The notes under the pieces are model-generated. The model did no database searches. It had not been told where the DNA came from and worked only from the letters and a program-made list of their open reading frames with translations. 64,000 nt of DNA. Origin: Paulownia fortunei. Lineage: Eukaryota > Streptophyta > Magnoliopsida > Lamiales > Paulowniaceae. How positions within the stretch are numbered: the stretch's first letter is position 1; each line of letters starts with the position of its first letter. Shown one piece after another: positions 54,084-64,000 of this stretch. The stretch is from NCBI GenBank assembly GCA_019321725.1, contig CM033113.1, positions 2,976,001-3,040,000 of the forward strand, given 5' to 3'. Made by a program: the position numbers and the translations under genes.

Positions 54084-57000
54084 ATGGTGACTTTTAAGTA
54101 CCAAGAGGTCCGAGACTTCATTTTTCAGGCCTTGTTTTTAGTGTTCGTGGTAGTGCCACTGCCAGAATATGCTGCCTCAGAGCTGGTACGCAATAATTTC
54201 ACTAGCAGCAGCATTATCAGAAGTAGAGAGCTAGCCAGTGGTTGCAATTTGTTTCAAGGAAAATGGGTCATTGATCCTTCATATCCTCTCTATCAATCCT
54301 CCAGCTGCCCATTTATAGACCCTGAATTTGATTGCATAAAGTATGGCCGCCCCGACAAAGAGTACCTCAAGTTTTCTTGGAAACCAGACTCCTGCGACTT
54401 GCCCAGGTACTATAAACGCAAATCCACAAACCCCCCCCCCCCCCACTTGTGTCTGTGTGTTTTTCTGCCTTTCTTGACACAAAAAAGTGGCGCACATTCA
54501 AACTCATTCAAATCTTTTCTTGGATTTCCAGGTTTAATGGGCTGGATTTTTTGAAGAGATGGAGTGGGAAGAAGATAATGTTTGTGGGTGACTCACTGAG
54601 TTTGAATCAGTGGGAGTCTCTTGCTTGTATGATTCACGCTTCTGTCCCGAATTCTAAGACCAGCTACGTCAGACAGGAGTCACTTTCTTCTGTGACATTC
54701 CAGGTCAGTAAAGTTTATTTCTTTAATGTCTGCCTGTTTATTGCTGAAAATCTTGTGCCCTTCATCTGCCATTGTTACTAATTTACTCCCAAAAGATTAG
54801 ATTTTTAAAAGGCTCGAAATATCTTGACCAGTCGCAGAGCTGAAATTTTCTCCATTTTTTGCCTACAAAGAGTTGTCTGTCAGTAGTATCCTCCTTTAAT
54901 AAAGTTGATTTGATTAGAGTAATTTAATGAGCAAAGATTATGTTTCAATTTAATTAATACTCCACAAAAGTCCCATACTTGGCAATAGGATGGTTTACCA
55001 ACGTTTCTACTTAATACTAAAATATAATCTGCACATTCAGAATCATCGTTTGCTCTCAAGAAACAGTGCAAAATGAAGGAGAATCATCATCATTACTGGA
55101 CAGGGGCTGAACCACTCAGACTGATAATCATTTTCTGCAATTACAATAAAGTAGAATCTAATACTACTCAATCTTTTGCCAACAAATTGGTGGGCAGAAG
55201 AAAGTTTCAATAGTCATTTACCCAATAAGGTGAAATTAAAAGGGTTATTTTCTGTGACCAATCATTGAAATAAATAAGATTTGGAAAAAGATCCAAGCTC
55301 TGATTCCTGAAAACTGCTTTTGGTTTTGTTTCATTCGCTTTCTGACAACAGGGTTTTACTTTTTCTTTTCTTATATGCTTTGAGGGAGTGAAAAACCTAA
55401 AGAGCCTCAACAGAATAAACCATTTTTGTTCAAGAAATTAAATGTTGGACTTTGCGTGGCCTGTCAAATGGGCCAGAGCTCGCCTAACCTCCAGCGGGAT
55501 AGTACCAGAAAGTCTTATGCCTAAGTGGGCCAGCCCAAGTAAACAATATCTACTACGAACCACGTCTATTAAGTTGCATGGTCTTTGCATTGAGTTCGTA
55601 CTGTCAAAATCTTCTGTTTCTTTCTTTATTTCATTATGTACAATGGAAAAGAAATTGGTCATTGGCCTTAACCATTAAAGACGCCACTCATGCAGCATCA
55701 GCAACAAATAGACTGTTACTGTTAACTTTTGTAGGATTCTGTCAAAATCCCTTGAAAGTTAGAAAACACAAGTGATCAACATCAAGGTTGCAATTGCAGT
55801 CCTCCCTGTAGTTTAAAGTTTTGTACTTCTGCAATTTATATTTCTAATCCTTCACATATCCCCATCGAGCCATTGAACCGTGGCATTTCGATTTACTCTG
55901 CAACAATTGACATTTTAAGTAAAGCCCTTCAATCTTCACATTTATTTCGAGTAGTTATATAAAAACATGAGTTGCATTTGTGAAAGACCTATAATGTACT
56001 CCACCCTCTCATCTGTCGTCTCCCTCTATTTTGTTATGAACTTGAAACTTGGAAGACTTGAAGCTTTGAATGCTTGCCGTAACTAATCTGAGACTGACTA
56101 TCATTCCTCTTTGCTGATATATCAATTCAAACTTAGGTATATGTTTTCATTATGCATATTCATCATTCTTGAATTTGAGTATGGCAGGATTATGGAGTTA
56201 GCCTACTGCTTTACCGATCACCGTACTTAGTAGATATAACAAGAGAAAGCATTGGGAGAGTACTGAAGCTGGACTCCATTCAACAAGGCAATGCATGGAA
56301 AGGAATGGACATGCTCATATTTAATACATGGCATTGGTGGACTCACAAAGGAAAAGCCCAATCGTATGACTTTATTCTTCTCTTCTTTCACTTTTCTTTG
56401 AATAACCTTCATATAAAAACATAAACTCGTCCAGAAAAGAAGGAAATGTGATGATGGAAAACCCTATCTATAATGTTCTTGCAGATGGGACTATATACAA
56501 GATGGCTCCACCATATCCAAAGACATGAACCGTCTCCTGGCATTTTACAAAGGCTTGACAACATGGGCTCGATGGGTTGACCTTAATGTTGATCCTGCCA
56601 AAACCAAAGTCTTCTTCCAGGGGATTTCTCCTACTCACTATCAGTAAGCAATTCCATATCCCTTGATCCTGTCCGCTTCTTAATCAATTTTCATCAAAAT
56701 CTTACATAACACCAAATCGAGCAAGCTAATATCTAACCATTCACTGGTTATTGAATCTACGAGTAAAAATCATGATTTTCGTGTAATTAATCACAGGGGT
56801 AGGGATTGGAAGTCAGCATCAAGGAACTGCAACGGCGAACAACAACCGTTGACAGGGTCGACATATCCAGCGGGTCCACCACCAGAGGTTGAGGTTGTTA
56901 ACAAAGTATTAAGCAGAATTAAAAAACCCGTGTTTTTGCTCGACATTACGACTCTGTCTCAGTTAAGAAAAGATGCTCATCCATCTGCTTATAGTGGTGA

Positions 57001-57088
57001 TCATTCGGGGGTGGATTGCAGCCATTGGTGCCTCCCCGGATTGCCAGATACCTGGAACCAGCTGCTATATGCAGCTCTTATAATGTGA
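54084..57088 (+). CDS. Trichome birefringence-like (TBL) polysaccharide O-acetyltransferase
   Basis: Five exons, 54084-54406, 54532-54703, 56188-56363, 56485-56643 and 56797-57088, give 373 residues. An N-terminal hydrophobic stretch ([15 protein letters not shown], about 12-26) is a signal-anchor for the Golgi. The TBL domain follows: [34 protein letters not shown], then the PC-esterase part with the GDS motif ([18 protein letters not shown], catalytic Ser), [11 protein letters not shown] and the C-terminal DxxH motif ([16 protein letters not shown], catalytic Asp and His). Known TBL proteins acetylate xylan, pectin, mannan or xyloglucan in the Golgi; the sequence most resembles the TBL37-43 group, and the substrate here is unknown. 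An upstream in-frame ATG at 54009 would add 25 residues. Intron 1 contains 14 consecutive C (54431-54444). Intron 3 is 1.5 kb without a recognisable gene. Confidence 0.92.
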
Positions 57089-57540
57089 TTCATAACAAGA
57101 TTGGATTTCATATTAGTTGTCTATAATTGTCTTCATTTATTTCTTTCCTTTTTAGAGTGGTGGTAGATTTGTGGGAATACTGAGAACCACTTATGATTAG
57201 TTTGAGTGGAGAAATAAGGGAGATGATGATTCAACTGTAAAATAATCAATGATTAATGCAATGGACATAGAATTTCTTTATTTGACGAAGGCAGGGAATG
57301 TTTCGTGTAAACCTTTGTACCATTAGTCTCGTTAATTTTCTTGGTTCGAAATTGAATTTCCTGTGCCCTGATTTTTATACAATGTGCTGGTGGTGTAAAT
57401 TGATCAATTCCAAAATAAAAACCTAACTTAGGAATCCTATCCTGGGAAACCACATAACATATAATTAAACGTGATGTTGCATAAGAGGCAGGATCACATT
57501 TACTCAGAACAGAATTGATTATATCAAACAGGAGACAAAG

Positions 57541-57777
57541 TTGGGGTTCAAAATCAAATTCAGCTGGGGAGACGCAAAACATATCCATTGGGGAGACCTC
57601 AAGGCTCAAGCTGCTGCTGTGGACAAATTACTGAGTACACAAAGGAAACCAGTTTACTCTCTCTCTCCATCGGAATACAGTGGAGACAATGCTGGTTTAG
57701 ATTGCAGCTACTGGTGCCTCCCTGGATTGCCTGATACTTGGAACCAACTTCTCTATGCAGCACTTCTGCGAGGATGA
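57541..57777 (+). pseudogene. C-terminal fragment of a second TBL gene
   Basis: The frame ends [20 protein letters not shown] then YAALLRG and a stop, nearly the same as the final exon of the preceding gene and including the DxxH motif. Upstream it keeps [25 protein letters not shown], but the middle of the exon (the [16 protein letters not shown] part) is missing between KPVY and SEYSGD. No GDS-motif exon exists nearby. TGGGGAGAC is repeated at 57565 and 57590. It looks like a decayed tandem copy, although use as an alternative last exon of the upstream gene cannot be excluded. Confidence 0.7.
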
Positions 57778-58882
57778 GGAATTTGTCATAGCAGAAACAA
57801 CAGACCACTTATTTTAAGCACATACTAATTCTGAGATACATTAAGCATAGGGATTACAGCAGCACCAAAAAGAAAACTTTATCCAGAGATTGCATAAGAG
57901 AATTTAACAATTTAAGAACAAGAATTCACAAATTGAACCTTGCACAGAGCCATCCCTACTATGATAAATCTGGTCAATCAAATTATTGCAAACATATAAA
58001 AGATAAATGCAGATGCAAAAACACGGAAGTCCCCCGGACTAGCATATGTATGCTTCTTACTTGGCTCAATTATTTTAAATCATGCTATCAAAATGAGGAA
58101 AGATATACTAAGGAGAGAGATGTTAAGAACATCAGGGAATGTTTTGGAGTCATTTTACAGTGTTTGGGGAAATTTGGAGGTTGTACCTGGCAATGAAAAT
58201 GTGTTTCATTGTGTCTTGAAAATGGTTGATATGATGTATTTCCGAAGAAAAATGCGTTCTCATTTCCGGAGAAGACATTTTCTGCAGCAAATGACATGTC
58301 ATGTAAAATTTTGTCGCATAAAGCTTTTATATTATTATTCGTTATTATTACATCAACTTAATGATTGAAAAATATATATTTATATTAAGGTAATAATTGG
58401 AAGATCCAATATATTTTTTCAATTGATGTAATGATTTGAATATGTATAAAGGTATATATAAAAATATGTAATGATAGAAATATATACTATCGATATGTAT
58501 AGTCATGATTAAGGCTTTTTCATAATATCTTGGACAAAGGGGGATGCCTTTTGGGGGTATACAACCCCAAAAGGCTTTTACAATGTTTGGTCATCCATGG
58601 GGAATGAAAACATTCCCAAAAAATAGCCCACATTTGTTTGCCTAAATGTCATCAACGAAAGCTCTAAGAAGATGATAACAAATATATAGTTTTGTTATCT
58701 TTTACCATAAATATCCCAAAAGTAGATAAAAGTAGCATTTTCTTCGCGAAAGATAAATCATCAACCAATATTATCAATTATTAATCAATATGAAATAACC
58801 AAATAAAAATAATTTATTTGAACATGTTATTTGGCGAAGGAAAAAGAGAAGCCAACCTGGTAGGTCCGATTGTCAAAGAAAC
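57778..58882. other. Intergenic region between TBL relic and Lin0512-family gene
   Basis: No coding region. The stretch 58220-58280 has a short direct repeat (TTTCCGAAGAA and TTTCCGGAGAA). Two perfect hairpins lie at 58546-58617. The rest is AT-rich; the last bases are the 3' flank of the minus-strand gene. Confidence 0.5.
58546..58617. other. Two adjacent perfect hairpins
   Basis: Hairpin 1: GCCTTTTGGGG (58546-58556) and its exact complement (58565-58575), loop 8. Hairpin 2: GGGAATG (58600-58606) and CATTCCC (58611-58617), loop 4. Possible end of an old transposon or a UTR structure; function unknown. Confidence 0.6.
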
Positions 58883-60360
58883 TTAATAACCAACATAGAC
58901 AGCTGCATTTACAATGTAGCAGTCATCATTCTTATCTCCCATTTCTTCGACATGCACACCACTTGAGCATATCAGTCCGCCATCCACAACCTCAACGTTT
59001 GATATCGTTCCACTATTGAAGTATAGATGATAAAAAAGCTTGATTATGCACACAAACTCATATTTAAGAAAATCCCCAGGTCAAATGATGAAGTGCAGTT
59101 ACTTACTAAGGGAAAACTGACTTGACCTTCTCAATATCCAATAAATGCTGGAGAGGTCGAGGAACTCCCAATTTAATCTGTAGTTTCATCTCACCAAATG
59201 AAACACCAGGTATGGAACCTTAACCCATACAAACAAAAAACAGTTAATAGTAATAAATAAGAAAAAGAAAAGCATTCCCTAACTGCAGGAAATAATTTAA
59301 CACCAATATGAGGTAGATAAGTATAATGTAGTTATAATCAGTCTATACCTCGACTTCTGAACAAAATGTGATACCTTAAAGTAAACCAAGTTAAAAAATA
59401 CAACTAGTAAATCAACAAATCTAACGATATCGATTTCAAATCCATATACACATTTAATCTACTTTATAAGCTTTTGGCGTTATTGCAGGCATACTACTAA
59501 ATTGATCAGGAAGCTTGGATAACCAACTTCTAACCAATTACCCTCATTCTGAAAACTGATGAAGTATCCGAATTAAACAACTGATAAATATGAAAAGGAA
59601 CGGCAAGCATTTGCAAAATGATACTTGCTGTATGCTTGACATGCTTCCAAACATCCCATTTAGAAAATTTCCACATCGAGAAATATGTGGATACCACAAA
59701 ATATTCACATTCCATACCCCTATCCCCAAGTTAGATGTCACAGCAATTATAGTTGAGAACTTATACACATCACAGGCAACTGACAAAGGCAATCAATCTT
59801 ATAGGAAGAGTAACATTTTAAAAAATCTCTTCATCATCAAAAGAGAAGAAAAGAAATTCAGTAACATTTAAAGATTCTCTGCCTCAGCCGAGAAAGTTAG
59901 AAAGAACTAAACTTGAGAAAGCAATATATTGAACAAAAATTAAAGCTACCTCTCCTGAAAGCGGGAATTGAGTTTGAGGAAATGGCATCCCTACAAGCCC
60001 GCATAGCTGCTGAAGTAATATCCTGCCTGTTTTTCAATTCCAAATTAAAAATACGTGACAGAGAGCAAAAGGGAGAGAGGGAGAGAGAGAGAGGTACCCA
60101 TGTTGATCGTAGCCGACGCCCATTTCAACAAACAAGAGCTTGATGGAAGAATCGGGCACGGAGTTAACCGCTTTGACTGAACTCTGTTCACTCGCCATGG
60201 GAGTTGCCGATACTAGTGTAAAAGGGCGTGAAATAATACTGGGTTTCTTATTTGTGTAAAGTGAAAAAGAATGATTCATGAAATTGAAGGATCGGAAATT
60301 TGATGGAGAAGAAAGAATTGGGGACTTGACAAAGGTTCCAGAATTGGAAAGTGCCGTCAT
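58883..60360 (-). CDS. Lin0512-family protein with organelle-targeting-like leader
   Basis: Four exons on the minus strand (60098-60360, 59950-60026, 59107-59218, 58883-59012) give 193 residues. From about residue 70 the sequence is a complete Lin0512-type domain: KLLFVEMGVGYDQHGQD, MRACRDAISSNSIPAFRRG, SIPGVSFGEMKLQIKLGVP, then NVEVVDGGLICSSGV and DDCYIVNAAVYVGY to the stop. The family is shared by bacteria and plants and has no established biochemical function as far as I know. The first 54 residues are rich in Ser, Thr, Asn and basic residues with almost no acidic ones, which suggests a plastid or mitochondrial transit peptide. A second in-frame ATG (60198, MASEQSS) would give a form without leader. 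A GA repeat (60076-60093) sits just inside intron 1. Confidence 0.87.
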
Positions 60361-61386
60361 TTCTTTCTTGTATGAAAGCCGAGTTCTGGCTTCAGTTCTT
60401 GGGCTCAAACTCGCATTCTCCGCATATATTTAATTAGACGACTCAGTTTTAACGTTTTGGGTTCTGTCAAATGGGCTTATTTTCTTGGCGGACACTTTTT
60501 TTTTTTGCTTCGTAAACATGAAGGATTTGTTCTAGTCTTTAATTTAGTGAATTCTTTGTTACTGTTGAAGTGATCTTTAATATATGTCGTTTCTTTGTTC
60601 GTCTTTCATGCAACGATCATAAATGTATATCTGAGGTTATTATAATTATTATTTTAAATGTATTATTTTTTTAATTATAAGTAAACTTGGCATTTTGGGC
60701 ACCATGCACGTGTTTCCAAGTTTTTAAAATTTTAAAATTAAAATTTTAATTAACTTTTGCAAAGTTGTAACAATTTAAAATACTGCACTGTAGAGGTTTT
60801 CATGAACAGTTAGCAAGGGAACCAGTTTATTTCACATTCGGGATATCGCAAAGTTTGGATAAAACTCGTGATTAAACATTGTAATGATTCTTGCTATCCA
60901 ATAAACACAAAGGCCAAGTCACAGTCATACATCCTCGAATTTAAGTTACCTTCAAAATTTTCTCAACAGTTTCTTTAGAATTTTTTTCGAAATTATCATT
61001 CACAACCCATTAATAATAATAAATTTATAGTTGGAGTCAGGACAATTATTACTTTAAAGAAAATATATTCCCATTTCAAAATCCATCTCCTTTTACTGTT
61101 TTACAAACAGAATTTTCCATTAATATGCAATGATAATAAATACACACTTCAGGACAATGAATGGATACATCCGGATTGATTTCATCGTCAATATTTTCGA
61201 AGAAAATTGCCCAAGGAATACTTGTGCGTTTAATTCATTGTTATAATATCTTTTTTTTTTTTTTAACTTATATAACAAACAAATTTGCGCAAAATCAATG
61301 TCCCCATTTGTATTCATATGCCATCCATCTATCTTCAATTCTTTTTTACAACAAAAAATGGGGTAGCATTTCTGAAGCTGAGGTAG
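60361..61386. other. Intergenic region between Lin0512-family and CHUP1-like genes
   Basis: Left end is the 5' flank of the Lin0512-family gene. AT-rich, with T runs near 60498 and 61252. The right end is the 3' flank of the CHUP1-like gene. No coding region. Confidence 0.55.
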
Positions 61387-64000
61387 CTACAGATTAGCAG
61401 CACCAGAAGACTTGCAAACAAACTTCTGTTGATGCTGATTTTGACATTGTGCATTACACGACCGAGCTTTATCTCTCAGCTCTTGAAACGCTCTCATTGT
61501 TTCGACATCAAAACCACCCGCAAACTGAGAAACAAACGAAAATGAAAATTCACGTCGGTTGTAAAATATGAACGCTCAAACAACAGTATATATAACCTTC
61601 AATGCAAGACATAAAAGTTACCGATGAGAAAAAAAAAAGACCGAAAATTTATCACCTGATGTACTCGGAATGCAAACTTGACACCATGAACTATAAGCTC
61701 TTCTTCTTCTGGACCACCACCAACCATTTCAAGCTCTGCCGATACTCTCTTCATGTACTTCATGGCCAATTTCACGGATGCCAGCTTGATCTGCAGTGAA
61801 AGAAGGTCAAAATTATCATTACAACAAGTCCTTTTATTATTTCCCTATCATTAACAACAAACAATACAGCCTCACAACAAAACTTGCAAAAATAAGCTCG
61901 CATAACATGTACTGCAAATTCAGTCACTTCTACACTTGACAGTGTCATTTAAGGAGGGCAGGCAGTATAACGGTAGAATGTCTTGGCAATTTTCCTAGTT
62001 TGATTGCACCTGTTATAAAATAAATATAGCTGCACCATGGAAAGCACGTGCACAGGAGTAAAGTTGAGCTACCCACTCTCCTTTAACAGTTCACGGTTAC
62101 ACTGACTTACTACTGACCTTCACATTTACTTGTTCCACTAATTTAGTAACTAAAAAGGTTACAGATTTCACAGGTTGAGAATACCCGACAGGATTAAGGA
62201 AACGTCCTCATCTTCTTTACATAATTTATTCAAATCTGGCATTAAAAGCATCTGTCTAAGCATCATTAAATATTACAGGGACATCTTGGCGTATAGCAAA
62301 CTGAAAGAGCAAGGAAAGGACAATAAGTTGACAAAAAAAATCAAGGCCAAGGTCAACATGGAGAATTTGATTCTCAATTGACTAGCTAGAACATAAAAAA
62401 ATGTGCTCAACACAGACAAGTTAGTGCATCTTAGAGATCTGAGACTTTGCACATGTTTGCATGCCGTGGATGGGCGGGCATAGAAAATGAGGCAAAGTCC
62501 CTCTACCTCTTTTGTCATCTACCAAACTTCAATTTTAATATGGCATGCTTCCCCATAAGTTTCCAGTTGTACAAACGAACCTTTTGGGACCACAAAGAAG
62601 ACTTCCTATACAAAATTACTAATTATTAAATTGATCATTTAACTACTCCAGTGATGCATCTCTTTCCTAGTTCCAGGTTTCCCCCTTGGAGGGACTAGTA
62701 CAATAACCTTTCAACCAGCGGGAGTTTCCATTAATAAGATAAATACTGAAGTGTCAGCACCACTTGCAATTAACGAAAGCTTGTGTGGCGAGCAGACACA
62801 TGTGCTGATACATGCAATATGCTCACCCATTCAATGTGCGACTTGGATTGGACATAAACTTGTTCCTAAAATCGGCCTAATTAGGTGGACTTGGATTGGT
62901 GGATATCAAATCCATGACCACAAAGAGATACAGATCAACAAATGAAAGGTTCAATGTCTATTTTTCCATTTAATGGTTAGATATAAACTGATTCTCAGAG
63001 TTGGTGTTTATTTGAAACAAAACACCAAATGAAAGTTTTACCATCATCTTAAGATAGCGAACAAGAAAAATACTAGCATCAATCATGATTAATAAAAACA
63101 CACGTATTAGATGAATTTTACACACTTACATTGTAGCATAAGGTTATTTGTTAGCTGGTCTCGAGACATCTGAACCGTTGGGTCAACATGGAGCCAACAT
63201 ACATATGTTATCATAGTGACTTAATGGTTTAAATGCCAATGGATCAGCTAAGAAATATGTCTAGACGATTAATTTCGGATGCGAAAACTACCACTTGTGT
63301 ACCCAACTAATACTGGGTTTTTGCCTATCGCGAGCGATACTAGCATTTCTCCCTACTTCGTTTAATTAATACGCCAAATCCAGCAAAGTAGCCCATCGCA
63401 CTCTATCCTTTACCAACTCAAGAAGGCACTTTATAACTGTTTATGAAGGATAATAAACCTTTCTACCCCACGGAGTCAGTGTATATCTTCTCCAAGTCAG
63501 ATTTTAAGTAATGGTTCTAAATCCTCCATCCCATTTAAACCCTGAATTTGGAATTCCACAAGTCCTCCAAAGGTCAAGTCTACTTTTATATCCAACTAAT
63601 ATATCTGATCCCAACAAAATCCTAGCTGAATCTTTTGCCTGCCGCTACACTCATTGACAAAGTCACAAAATAGATACAAATATGAAGACTTATGAGGATG
63701 AGATTTACCTGACTTGCATAACCCGTATCCAACATCCAATTTGTTGGAATGTGGAAACGCTTGTATCTCTCTGTAGCTGATTCTCGCATTCTTGACAAAT
63801 TATAAACACCATGCTCCAATCTGCGTCGATAATGCAGCATTTCAATTAGAAAAAAGTGAAGCCTTTCTTTAACATTGTGTTATTACCGCTATTTGCATTT
63901 ATTATGAAAGTTCAAAATGATACAAAAAATCTTTTTTGTAAAAGTTCTTACTTCTCAAACAAAGACTGCATTTTTTTGAGAGCATGCCCGCAAGGTTGCC
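61387..64000 (-). CDS. CHUP1-like protein, C-terminal exons (5' part beyond the window)
   Basis: Four exons on the minus strand are visible: 63952-64000 (cut by the window edge), 63709-63820, 61656-61790 and 61387-61524. Joined, they read HALKKMQSLFEKLEHGVYNL, then RMRESATERYKRFHIPTNWM, LDTGYASQIKLASVKLAMKY, MKRVSAELE, GVKFAFRVHQFAGGFDVE and TMRAFQELRDKARSC to a stop. This is the conserved C-terminal region of the CHUP1/IPGA1-type family. CHUP1 anchors chloroplasts at the plasma membrane and promotes actin polymerisation for chloroplast movement; relatives act on microtubules and cell shape. Which branch this is cannot be told without the N terminus. The 1.9 kb intron (61791-63708) holds nothing recognisable. 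The last 25 or so residues are Gln-rich. Confidence 0.85.

Noticed and set aside
55438..55678. Open frames on both strands within TBL intron 3.
   Set aside because: Neither translation is recognisable; both lie inside an intron whose flanking exons join perfectly.

Overview
The window is nuclear DNA from a flowering plant, most likely a eudicot. It is AT-rich, with widely spaced genes, GT-AG introns, TATA and telo-box promoters, and plant-specific families: a SAG12/SAG39-type papain array, a TBL acetyltransferase, a CHUP1-type protein and a nuclear-encoded plastid ribosomal protein. Nothing in the sequence fixes the species.

Left part (1-19.4 kb), all on the + strand: a two-exon armadillo-repeat protein (2826-5932), an intronless UBA2c-type two-RRM RNA-binding protein with telo-boxes (7873-9108), a long non-coding 3' region with a decayed LRR fragment, and a five-exon acidic protein of unknown function ending in an ATG8-interacting-like WEII (16322-19390).

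Middle part (16.5-43.4 kb): one segment is present twice in the same orientation, block A (about 16556-28974) and block B (about 32573-43435), separated by a 3.6 kb unique spacer. Each block carries the 3' part of the acidic-protein gene and four papain-like cysteine protease genes (order -,+,+,+). Of the eight protease copies four are intact (A3, B2, B3, B4). A2 and A4 are broken by small frameshifts while their B partners are intact. A1 and B1 both lack the catalytic cysteine and carry different 1-bp frameshifts. Block B has lost about 1.63 kb from its copy of the acidic-protein gene. A2 and B2 are identical through exon 2 but diverged in exon 1, which suggests gene conversion.

Right part (43.4-64 kb): plastid ribosomal protein bL34c (minus, 44882-45963), about 8 kb of gene-poor AT-rich DNA with a MITE-like foldback element, a five-exon TBL polysaccharide O-acetyltransferase (54084-57088) followed by a decayed fragment of a second TBL gene, a four-exon Lin0512-family protein with an organelle-targeting-like leader (minus, 58883-60360), and the 3' exons of a CHUP1-like protein cut by the window end (minus, 61387-64000).

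Apart from the protease array, the genes look like an ordinary assortment of unrelated plant genes. All exon borders were read by eye from splice consensus, reading frame and remembered family patterns; no alignment or transcript data were available.
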